A stretch of DNA of 64,000 nt from Betaproteobacteria bacterium (GTDB lineage Bacteria > Pseudomonadota > Gammaproteobacteria > Burkholderiales > Casimicrobiaceae): the NCBI GenBank assembly GCA_013298765.1, contig JAAFJA010000004.1, positions 294,636 through 358,635 on the forward strand, in the 5' to 3' direction. Under the pieces are notes generated by a model. It ran no database searches. It was not told the origin of the DNA and saw only the letters and a program-made list of their open reading frames with translations. Numbering within the stretch: position 1 is the stretch's first letter; every line of letters starts with the position of its first letter. The position numbers were made by a program, and so were the translations under genes. Positions 54,367 to 64,000 of this stretch are shown here, one piece after another.

Positions 54367-55500
54367 ATGACTGATTCTGCCGAGAATTTATCTCGCACCC
54401 CGTTATTCGATTTGCATGTAAGCCTTGGTGCTCGCATGGTGCCGTTTGCTGGCTACGAAATGCCGGTTCAATATCCGCTCGGCGTGTTGAAGGAGCATCT
54501 TCACACGCGCGCTCATGCGGGGCTTTTCGATGTGTCACACATGGGGCAGGTGGAGCTTCATGGCGCAGAAGCGGCGGCCGCTCTGGAAACACTCGTTCCG
54601 GTGGATGTGATCGGCCTGCCCGCAGGCAAACAACGCTACGCGTTGTTCACCAACGAGCAAGGCGGCATCCTCGACGATTTGATGATTTTCAACACGGGGA
54701 GCTACTTGCATCTCGTGGTGAACGCCGCGTGCAAGGCGCAAGACATTGCGCATCTAAAGGCAAAGATTGGTTCGCGCTGCGACATTCGCGTTCGTGACGA
54801 TTTGGCGCTCCTCGCGCTTCAAGGTCCCGGCGCAGAAGCGGCGCTCGCCTCCATTGCAAAGGATGTCGCGAGCATTCCGCAGAGCTTTATGCAAGGCGCT
54901 CGGGTGCAGCTCTCGGGCATTGATTGCCTCGTCACACGCTCCGGCTACACCGGCGAAGACGGTTTCGAAATTAGCGTGCCGAACGCGCAGTGCGAGGCGC
55001 TAGCAAAGGCGCTGTTGGCTGCACCGAACGTCCAGGCGATTGGGTTGGGCGCGCGTGATTCGCTGCGCCTCGAAGCAGGCTTGTGCCTCTATGGTCACGA
55101 TCTCGACACGACGACTACGCCTGTTGAAGCGGCGCTCACGTGGGCCATTCAAAAAGTGCGACGTACCGGTGGCGCACGTGCCGGAGGCTTTCCGGGCGCA
55201 GACGTGATCCTGGGCCAGCTGGATGATCCGACACGCGTGAAACGCAAGCGTGTCGGCATCAAGCCAGACGGTCGCGCGCCGATTCGCGAAGGCGTCGAGC
55301 TGCAAAACGAGCAAGGCCAAAAAATCGGCATCGTCACCAGCGGCGGGTTCGCTCCTAGCGTCAACGCGCCAATCGTTATGGGCTACGTCGATACAGATTA
55401 CGCGTCAACCGGAACAAAAATTAACGCCTTGCTCCGTGGTAATGGGGCGCCCGTTGCTGTGGCTAATATGCCTTTCGCGCCGCATCGCTATAAGAGGTGA
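54367..55500 (+). CDS. gcvT: Glycine cleavage system aminomethyltransferase (T protein)
   Basis: 377 aa. It releases ammonia from the aminomethyl-lipoyl group and forms methylene-tetrahydrofolate. PFAGYEMPVQYP, HAGLFDVSHMGQVEL, QGGILDDLMIF and RSGYTGEDGFEI are T-protein hallmarks, and the C-terminal barrel ends with FAPHRYKR. The Asp in the GILDDL motif is present. Directly under riboswitch control, first of gcvT-gcvH-gcvP. Confidence 0.96.
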   Translation: MTDSAENLSRTPLFDLHVSLGARMVPFAGYEMPVQYPLGVLKEHLHTRAHAGLFDVSHMGQVELHGAEAAAALETLVPVDVIGLPAGKQRYALFTNEQGGILDDLMIFNTGSYLHLVVNAACKAQDIAHLKAKIGSRCDIRVRDDLALLALQGPGAEAALASIAKDVASIPQSFMQGARVQLSGIDCLVTRSGYTGEDGFEISVPNAQCEALAKALLAAPNVQAIGLGARDSLRLEAGLCLYGHDLDTTTTPVEAALTWAIQKVRRTGGARAGGFPGADVILGQLDDPTRVKRKRVGIKPDGRAPIREGVELQNEQGQKIGIVTSGGFAPSVNAPIVMGYVDTDYASTGTKINALLRGNGAPVAVANMPFAPHRYKR

Positions 55501-55566
55501 GCAGTCTCTGCCACGTCGCCGCAACTGCTCGCTTCTCCCTCTTCACCGCTCACTAGAAAGAACTCC

Positions 55567-55932
55567 ATGACCACTCGCTACACCGAAGACCACGAATACA
55601 TCAAACTCGACGGCGACGTCGGCACCGTTGGCATCACGCACTTCGCGCAAGACAAACTGGGCGACCTCGTCTACGTTGAGCAGCCGAAGGTAGGCAAGTC
55701 GCTCAAGCAAGGCGATGACGCGGCGATCATCGAATCGGTCAAAGCAGCGGCGGAAGCCAAAGCGCCGGTCGATGGCGACGTGCTCGAAGTGAATCAAGCG
55801 ATCGTTGACGACCCCTCGCTCGTGAACTCAGATCCTGAAAACGCTGGTTGGTTTTTCAAAATCAAAATTTCCGACAGAGCGCAATTCGATGCGCTCATGG
55901 ATGAGGCGGCTTACAAAAAGTTGATTGGCTAA
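55567..55932 (+). CDS. gcvH: Glycine cleavage system H protein
   Basis: 121 aa. The lipoyl carrier: the modified Lys is in IIESVKAAAEAKAPVDG. Start YTEDHEYIKLDGDVGTVGIT and end DEAAYKKLIG are typical. It lies 66 nt after gcvT and before a MITE-like element that separates it from gcvP. Confidence 0.96.
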   Translation: MTTRYTEDHEYIKLDGDVGTVGITHFAQDKLGDLVYVEQPKVGKSLKQGDDAAIIESVKAAAEAKAPVDGDVLEVNQAIVDDPSLVNSDPENAGWFFKIKISDRAQFDALMDEAAYKKLIG

Positions 55933-55949
55933 TTTTTCTCACGCCGTTA

Positions 55950-56089
55950 AGTGCCTCAAGAAATCGATTTATCGAGATGAAATGCGCGGAGCCGCGCAGC
56001 GAGCGCCGAGGCCATACCTTAGGGTAGACGAGAAGCGAGCGAGCATGCGACAAAGCAGTTCGCTCGATAAATGGATTTATTGAGGTACT
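55950..56089. mobile_element. 140-bp MITE-like element between gcvH and gcvP
   Basis: The termini form a 27-bp inverted repeat with three mismatches: AGTGCCTCAAGAAATCGATT at the left (55950) against the right arm at 56063-56089 (reverse complement AGTACCTCAATAAATCCATT). Both arms end in ATCGAG inward. The interior is G+C-rich and partly self-complementary. The right tip contains GAGGT 4-8 nt before the gcvP ATG, so the element provides its ribosome site. Confidence 0.8.
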
Positions 56090-56090
56090 T

Positions 56091-58925
<2,835 letters not shown>

Positions 58926-58935
58926 ATGGAGATCG

Positions 58936-59598
58936 CTACGCGGCCTCACGCAGGTAGCGTAGCGCTTTGCCGCGATACGGGCTTCCATCGGCGAGCGGTT
59001 CGTCAAGAGCGGTCTCGGTGCAGTGAAAGCCGTGTCCGCCCATGAAGCGGCTAAACGCAGAGGTGTTGCCGCGATTAGGATCGATAATGATCACCTCCGC
59101 TCTGCGCGCTGCATGTCGTGCAATGAAGTCCGCGAGCTGCTGTGGATGATTGCGTTCGTAGAGCACGTCTGCGCCAATGATGAGGTCAAAAATTCCGAGG
59201 GCGGGGTTGGCGCGCGCCCAATTACCGACGCGGTAGTTCAGTGCGGGTAATGCGTTTTGTCGCAAGTTCTCAATTAAAAACGCTTCTGTGAGCGGATGAC
59301 AATCGCTCGCGGTGATATTGCCCTCGCGTCGATGAACAACCAGACTCGCGAGTGCGAGGCCACAACCAATTTCCAAGATCCGCCGTTCGCGCAAATCGAT
59401 CCGCTGCATCAGATTTGCGAGCTTTTGCGAGGTTGGCCAGAGCAGTCCAAATAGCGGCCAGTTCGCAGGCGAAATGCCCGCTGCCTCGGCAGCACCTTCG
59501 GGATCGAAATACTGTTGGGGATCAAGCAATGATCGAATAGTGAGCGCACCAGCGCCGTCAATGTCGACGCGAAGCGTCTTCACGCGGTAATCTTCCAT
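58936..59598 (-). CDS. Class I SAM-dependent methyltransferase (family 16-like)
   Basis: 220 aa from the ATG at 59598; longer in-frame starts to 59694 exist but this fits the family's N-terminus. WPLFGLLWPTSQKLA, RILEIGCGLALASLV (SAM-binding loop), ITASDCHP (acidic end of strand 2) and FDLIIGADVLYE match the Methyltransf_16 pattern of protein lysine methyltransferases and relatives. The substrate is unknown. It converges on gcvP with 10 nt between stops. Confidence 0.83.
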   Translation of the reverse strand: MEDYRVKTLRVDIDGAGALTIRSLLDPQQYFDPEGAAEAAGISPANWPLFGLLWPTSQKLANLMQRIDLRERRILEIGCGLALASLVVHRREGNITASDCHPLTEAFLIENLRQNALPALNYRVGNWARANPALGIFDLIIGADVLYERNHPQQLADFIARHAARRAEVIIIDPNRGNTSAFSRFMGGHGFHCTETALDEPLADGSPYRGKALRYLREAA

Positions 59599-59900
59599 GA
59601 GCACTTTCAAAGCGGTGGGGCCGTTACGGCCAACACACAGCCTCGAAAGAAGTGGCATGCTGGAGGGGAGATACCTAGCAGCGCGACGCATCACTGCCTT
59701 GACGCGGTCGCTACAGGGGCGGTTAGGTTGTGTTATTAGACGTTAACACAGTGACGCTTCAGTGTTCTAGCTTCCGCTGTATAAAACTTTTTAAATAGGC
59801 GCTAAACGACTATTTGCGAGCTTACCGATAAGGTGATTTTTGTCACCTAGCCCCGATAAATCATGGGCCGGGGAGAAAAAGCGATAGTTTGCACGCCGAA

Positions 59901-60806
59901 TCACGAAGCATCAGCTAACTCGCCGCCCAGCGCTTCGATCATGTCGGGGATCATTTTTGCGAGCTCACCAGTCATGATCGCAACGTCGCCGTCGAAGTGA
60001 TCTTCTCCTTCGTCTTGCGATTCGTTGCCCTCCATCACAGCTTCGAGGAGTTTGATCTTCTTGATTTGCAGCGTTTCGGTGAGCATGAACGACACGCGAT
60101 CAGCCCAGGTGAGCGCAAGCTTCGTCGCCATCTTTCCGTTTTGGATGTGGCGCTTCACCTCTTCGATTTCGATGTTGTGTCGCGCGTAGCGAACGATCGC
60201 CTGAGTTTCGTCAATCGCTTTCAACTCGCACTCGCGGTCGATACCAAATCGATGCGGTGGATCAAACGAGTGAAGCCACGCGCTCATGCACGTGGTGGGG
60301 GATTTCTGCGTTTGCAGCGGCGAAATGGCCAAGCCATCGAGCGATGAAAGCAGCAGCACGGCAACCTCATCGGCTTTCGCAGGGCTCGCTGCTTCGATCA
60401 TCACGAGTTTGGCCTCGGGATCAATCCACACTGGCACGCTCGCGAGCTTGGTGAACGCACGCGGCAGAAGCTCCATCATCGTTTGCTCTCGCAAATCCTT
60501 GACCGCCATTCGCGAGAGCTTCTTGCCGGACGCGCCTTCGATTTGCTGCGCACGCTCTTCCGCGCGACGCTTGACGACCGAGCTCGGCAGAATCTTGGTC
60601 TCAACTTGAAGCCGCAAAATCCATTGGCCTGCGACAGATTCGACGAGCGCGCCGTGCGCTTGTCCACGCGGCGGCGCCCAGCCCATTGATGTGTCTTGTG
60701 TTGCCCCACAGGGCACAAACGGCATGGACTTCAGGCCGTCTTCGATCTTGTTGAGATCGGTGTCCCACGTATCGGTGATGCGGTAGATGATGAGGTTTTT
60801 GAACAT
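59901..60806 (-). CDS. rdgC: Recombination-associated protein RdgC
   Basis: 301 aa. The family begins MFKNLIIYRI. AHGALVESVAGQWILRLQVE, VKDLREQTMMELLPRAF and the tail region ADRVSFMLTETLQIKKIKLL are typical. RdgC is a ring-shaped, sequence-independent DNA-binding protein that restrains RecA. Length is standard (E. coli 303). It is monocistronic, followed by about 200 bp without a gene. Confidence 0.94.
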   Translation of the reverse strand: MFKNLIIYRITDTWDTDLNKIEDGLKSMPFVPCGATQDTSMGWAPPRGQAHGALVESVAGQWILRLQVETKILPSSVVKRRAEERAQQIEGASGKKLSRMAVKDLREQTMMELLPRAFTKLASVPVWIDPEAKLVMIEAASPAKADEVAVLLLSSLDGLAISPLQTQKSPTTCMSAWLHSFDPPHRFGIDRECELKAIDETQAIVRYARHNIEIEEVKRHIQNGKMATKLALTWADRVSFMLTETLQIKKIKLLEAVMEGNESQDEGEDHFDGDVAIMTGELAKMIPDMIEALGGELADAS

Positions 60807-60817
60807 TGCGCAAAATT

Positions 60818-60922
60818 CCCCTCCCCTTCAAAGGGAGGGCTAGGGTGGGGATGGGGTTCGGTAACTCGGATGCAGAGGAACCCCATCCCCCTCCCCGCCT
60901 CCCCCCTTGATGGGGGAGGAGC
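60818..60922. repeat. G/C-block palindromic repeat downstream of DUF1415 gene
   Basis: It has CCCTCCCCTT-AAGGGAGGG and a larger inverted pair, GGGGATGGGGTTC against GAACCCCATCCCC, ending in a CCCCCC/GGGGG hairpin. It fills the gap between the DUF1415 stop and the rdgC start. Confidence 0.72.
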
Positions 60923-60927
60923 AGATG

Positions 60928-61482
60928 CTATTTTGTCTCGAACAGCGCCCTCCAACCGGCATGCCCGAGTTTTGAGAGCGTCTGCATATTGTTCTCCGCG
61001 ATATGCATTTCGTCAGGGAACGCATCGACGGCGCGCGTGACCGAATCCTCACGCAGCAAATGTAGGATCGGAAACGGCGAGCGATTGGTGTAGTTCGTGA
61101 TGTCGTCGACCTCGGTATCTTCGAACTGAAACTGGGGGTGAAACGGCGCAACTTGCAGCGTGCCGTCGAGTTCAAGCTCTTCTACGATCCCATCGGCGAG
61201 ATCGAGAAAGTCGTTGAATTCAAGAAAATCATCAAGCCCATGCGGCACGATCAGAAGCGTCGTGTCAATCGCCTCGGGATTCGCCTCCGCGAGCGTTTCC
61301 AGTTCGCGCACCAGATCATTGGCCACGCCCTCCGCGTCATGCGCGTCGCTGACCACATAGCGAATCTGATCCTTGACATGCACGGCTTTTGCGAACGGAC
61401 AGAGATTCAAACCGATGACGGCTTTTTCAAGCCAGCGCTTGGTTGCTGCGATGATTTCATCGTGGGTGTGATTTGTAGACAT
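60928..61482 (-). CDS. DUF1415 protein
   Basis: 184 aa. TKRWLEKAVIGLNLCPFAKA and the C-terminal PFPILHLLREDSVTRAVDA are the DUF1415 signature, a conserved cytosolic family of unknown function. A single conserved Cys (LCPF) and an acidic middle section are notable. Upstream of rdgC on the same strand, but a repeat separates them. Confidence 0.87.
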   Translation of the reverse strand: MSTNHTHDEIIAATKRWLEKAVIGLNLCPFAKAVHVKDQIRYVVSDAHDAEGVANDLVRELETLAEANPEAIDTTLLIVPHGLDDFLEFNDFLDLADGIVEELELDGTLQVAPFHPQFQFEDTEVDDITNYTNRSPFPILHLLREDSVTRAVDAFPDEMHIAENNMQTLSKLGHAGWRALFETK

Positions 61483-61554
61483 GGGTGAATGCTAGCGGTG
61501 TCTGCGCGCTTCCACGGGGGCCGGATGAGTAACGTAAGTCGAGTGGTAGGCACG

Positions 61555-61723
61555 TCCCCGCGAAAGCGGGGATCAGCCACGCCACGTGCCCGTGCGCAGA
61601 CAAGCGTTGATTACAAGACCATTTTTTCGCCACAGATTTACACAGATGAACACAGATTTGTTGTGAAGCGCACGAAAAAATCTGCGCTAATCTGCGTCGA
61701 GAAAGCGCGGTCAAGCCCGCGCC
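61555..61723. repeat. Cluster of three unrelated dispersed repeats
   Basis: In one intergenic space: TCCCCGCGAAAGCGGGGA (61555-61572); CACAGATTTACACAGATGAA and its inverted AATCTGCG partners (61631-61701); and AGCGCGGTCAAGCCCGCGCC (61704-61723), identical to 35469-35488. No gene is seen between the DUF1415 start and rraA. Confidence 0.75.
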
Positions 61724-61752
61724 GACAAAAATTCTCGAAATACAATGAGGCG

Positions 61753-62244
61753 ATGAAACCTACCACTGACCTTTGCGACGCATTCGAGCCGAAACTGGCA
61801 AACGGCAGCCTGCGCGTTCTCGCGCCCATCTTCCTGCCGTTCGGCAAACGCGTGATGTTTTCCGGTCGCGTGAAAACGCTCAAGACCTTTGAAGACAATT
61901 CGCTCGTGAAGCAAGCGGTGGAATCGGCGGGCGAAGGCCGCGTGCTCGTTGTTGACGGCGGTGCATCGCTTCGCTGCGCGTTGCTTGGCGGCAACCTCGC
62001 CAAGGCCGCAGCACAAAACGGTTGGTCTGGTGTGATTCTGAACGCACCGGTGCGCGACGCCGATGAGATCGATAGTTTCGAGTTGGGCGTTCGCGCACTC
62101 GCGACCGTACCCGTGCGATCACAAAAGCGCGGCTTGGGCGAATACGGCGTCGTGCTCAATTTCGCGGGTGCGACGATCAAGCCCGGCGAGTGGTGCTACG
62201 TGGATCGCGATGGCATTCTGATTTCTGACGAGTCGCTCGCATGA
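61753..62244 (+). CDS. rraA: RraA-family regulator of ribonuclease E / 4-carboxymuconolactone-like aldolase fold
   Basis: 163 aa from the ATG at 61753, the first of a three-gene overlapping operon. [20 protein letters not shown] and [20 protein letters not shown], then [18 protein letters not shown] are RraA hallmarks. RraA proteins bind RNase E and inhibit it; relatives are oxaloacetate decarboxylases or aldolases with the same fold. Its stop overlaps the hydrolase start by ATGA. Confidence 0.88.
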   Translation: MKPTTDLCDAFEPKLANGSLRVLAPIFLPFGKRVMFSGRVKTLKTFEDNSLVKQAVESAGEGRVLVVDGGASLRCALLGGNLAKAAAQNGWSGVILNAPVRDADEIDSFELGVRALATVPVRSQKRGLGEYGVVLNFAGATIKPGEWCYVDRDGILISDESLA

Positions 62245-63152
62245 TTCCAAAGCCGCCGAGAAAGCTGCATATCGATGTTCCGACTGCCGCGCCAGTCGCG
62301 GAAGGCGGTGGCAATACGCGCCGCATGGCGGTGCACGATTGGGGCGAGATCACCAATCCGAATGTGCTCGTGTGTGTGCACGGGCTTTCTCGCAATGGTC
62401 GTGATTTCGATGTGATCGCGGACGCGTTGTCAGATCGCTATCGTGTCCTCTGCCCCGACGTGATCGGGCGTGGTGAGAGTGATTGGTATGCGACGGCGAG
62501 TGAATACGCGATCCCGAATTACGTCGCCGCGATGATGAAGATGCTCGGCGATCTCGGGATTCAACAATACGATTGGATCGGCACATCGATGGGCGGGCTG
62601 ATCGGGATGGCATTGGCAAGCTTGCCAAGCGTGGCGAAGCCGTCGCTGCCAAGTTCGGGCATGCGGAAATTTGTGGTCAACGACGTCGGGCCAGACATTG
62701 AGCGCGCGGCACTGGAGCGCATTGCGGTTTACGTCAGCGCACGTGCGCCGACATTCCCCGATTACTCATCGCTTTTCAACGCCGCGCAGATTGCAATTGC
62801 GCCGTTCGGCCCGCTGACCGATGAGCAAAAGCATCACATCATTGCAACTTCGTGTCGAAAGCGCGAAGACGGGCAGTGGGAATTCAAAACCGATCCGAAG
62901 ATTGGTGAAGCCTTCGTCGCGGGCCTCAAGCTGCCACCGGTTGATCTATGGCCGTTATGGAACAGCATCTCTGTAAAAACGCTTGTTTTGCGTGGGCGAT
63001 CATCTGATTTATTATCAGAAACAACGTTTAACAAAATGATCAGCATGCCCTCGACTAAGCGAGGGTCTACCGTGGAAGATACCGGGCACGCGCCCATGCT
63101 GATGCACGCACCGACCATCGCCGAAATCCGGGCATTTCTACTTTCGCCATGA
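62241..63152 (+). CDS. Alpha/beta hydrolase
   Basis: 303 aa. [17 protein letters not shown] (oxyanion), [13 protein letters not shown] (nucleophile Ser in GxSxGG) and [10 protein letters not shown] (catalytic His) are visible. The start overlaps rraA and the stop overlaps the flavin reductase gene, each by ATGA. Substrate unknown; esters or lactones are possible. Confidence 0.87.
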   Translation: MIPKPPRKLHIDVPTAAPVAEGGGNTRRMAVHDWGEITNPNVLVCVHGLSRNGRDFDVIADALSDRYRVLCPDVIGRGESDWYATASEYAIPNYVAAMMKMLGDLGIQQYDWIGTSMGGLIGMALASLPSVAKPSLPSSGMRKFVVNDVGPDIERAALERIAVYVSARAPTFPDYSSLFNAAQIAIAPFGPLTDEQKHHIIATSCRKREDGQWEFKTDPKIGEAFVAGLKLPPVDLWPLWNSISVKTLVLRGRSSDLLSETTFNKMISMPSTKRGSTVEDTGHAPMLMHAPTIAEIRAFLLSP

Positions 63153-63802
63153 ACGCAATTTCGCTTTCACCGGATCAATTCACCAAGGACGAGCTCTACT
63201 TCCTCTTGCGTGATTCGATCATTCCGCGGCCGATCGCTTGGGTCTCGTCGATCGATGCGAACGGCATCACGAATCTTGCGCCCTTCTCGTTTTTCAACGT
63301 CTGTTCGGCCAATCCGCCGATTCTCGGCTTCTGTTGTGGCGCGAAGGACGAAGACACAGCAACGGGTGCGTTTAGCGTGAAAGACACACTTTCAAACGTA
63401 AAGGCGACCAAACAATTTGTCGTGAACATCGTGCCCGAAAATTTGGCAGCGCAAATGGTTCGCACCAGCGATCCGCTGCCGCCGCATGAGAGTGAGTTTG
63501 AGCACGCCGGGCTGGTCGCAGGCGCGTGCGCGAAGGTGCTCCCGCCACGAGTGATCGGCTCACCCGTCGCGTACGAATGCGAGCTTTTCAGTATCACACC
63601 GCTCGGTGCCAATGCGTGGGTGATGGGGCGCGTTGTTCACATTCATATTGATGAGCGCATCTACATCGGCGAAAAGCGCGGGCTCAATCATCGCGTGGAT
63701 ACGCTCAAACACACGGAGCTTCGCCCGTACGCGCGCCTCGGTGGCGCGTACTACTCGCGGTTGCGCGAGATTGAAACCTTGGCGCGGAGGGATGGTGGGT
63801 AG
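63149..63802 (+). CDS. Flavin reductase family protein
   Basis: 217 aa. DSIIPRPIAWVSSIDANGIT and LAPFSFFNVCSANPPILGFC are the flavin-binding motifs of the FMN-binding split-barrel reductases, which hand reduced flavin to monooxygenases. It closes the rraA-hydrolase operon. No monooxygenase is in the window. Confidence 0.88.
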   Translation: MNAISLSPDQFTKDELYFLLRDSIIPRPIAWVSSIDANGITNLAPFSFFNVCSANPPILGFCCGAKDEDTATGAFSVKDTLSNVKATKQFVVNIVPENLAAQMVRTSDPLPPHESEFEHAGLVAGACAKVLPPRVIGSPVAYECELFSITPLGANAWVMGRVVHIHIDERIYIGEKRGLNHRVDTLKHTELRPYARLGGAYYSRLREIETLARRDGG

Positions 63803-63958
63803 GGTGGGCATCCCGCGCCCACCGTTTGCGAGGATTGCAGTGGCAAGCGAGCGGTCACGAGCTGGTGGGCACGGGGTGCCCACCCTTGTATTGTTCACCC
63901 GTCGTTTCGGAATTGCTCCCCGGATCGATAGAGTCGGTGGACGCCGTGCCCACCCTCG
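63801..63958. repeat. GTGGGCA/TGCCCAC palindromic repeats at the right edge
   Basis: Three copies of GGTGGGCA or its complement occur: around 63803, 63871-63892 (GTGGGCACGGGGTGCCCAC) and 63948. They form hairpins and lie downstream of the flavin reductase. No gene is identified in the last 200 bp. Confidence 0.7.
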
Positions 63959-64000
63959 GTGCATCAACATCGTAATGTAGATCCTAGCGCCACCGACTCA

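Overview
The window looks like a betaproteobacterial (Burkholderiales-like) chromosome carrying an integrated mobile island at its left end. The chromosomal part has RpoH with its RpoH box and a CIRCE operator upstream, the rpmH-rnpA-yidD-yidC-mnmE block, rdgC, a tandem glycine riboswitch ahead of gcvT-gcvH-gcvP, and a lipase with its dedicated foldase. No rRNA, complete tRNA gene or CRISPR array was seen.

Positions 1 to about 22185: mobile island, visibly more A/T-rich than the chromosome. Its right boundary is a 3' fragment of a tRNA-Lys(UUU) gene (22137-22185); the intact tRNA and left boundary must lie before position 1. Next to the fragment is a satellite-phage-like block, all on the minus strand: integrase, an unknown gene, an AlpA regulator, an unknown gene, a DUF5131 (Gp37/Gp68) protein split over two overlapping genes, and a P4-like primase-helicase. 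Iteron-like 9-bp repeats and an 18-bp inverted repeat lie upstream of the primase and may be its origin. Left of a strong terminator is cargo: (i) a small protein, a PIN-like protein and a GHKL ATPase fused to a PD-(D/E)xK nuclease domain; (ii) a second tyrosine recombinase; (iii) a 1782-residue P-loop NTPase with an N-terminal nuclease-like domain, resembling Avs/STAND antiphage proteins; (iv) a two-gene superfamily-1 helicase operon. This is a probable defence island; item (i) is the best candidate for an undescribed system.

Positions 22186-42517: chromosome. It holds a PhoX-type phosphatase, rpoH, an Hsp70-family protein, an ABC exporter, RidA, an HNH nuclease, a drug/metabolite transporter with an alpha/beta hydrolase, cca, a PIN-like protein, the lipase-foldase pair, and two alkylation-repair genes (Ada-AlkA fusion and ogt).

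Positions 42518-53887: a long palindromic MITE-like element, then rpmH-rnpA-yidD-yidC-mnmE (ribosome, tRNA processing, membrane insertion, tRNA modification), an MBOAT plus SGNH-like O-acylation pair beside a NodB-like protein, small DUF genes and an orphan TRAP binding protein.

Positions 53888-64000: riboswitch-controlled glycine cleavage genes with a MITE between gcvH and gcvP and a dispersed repeat inside gcvP, then a methyltransferase, rdgC, a DUF1415 gene and a tightly overlapping rraA-hydrolase-flavin reductase operon. Several families of short palindromic repeats are scattered through the intergenic spaces.
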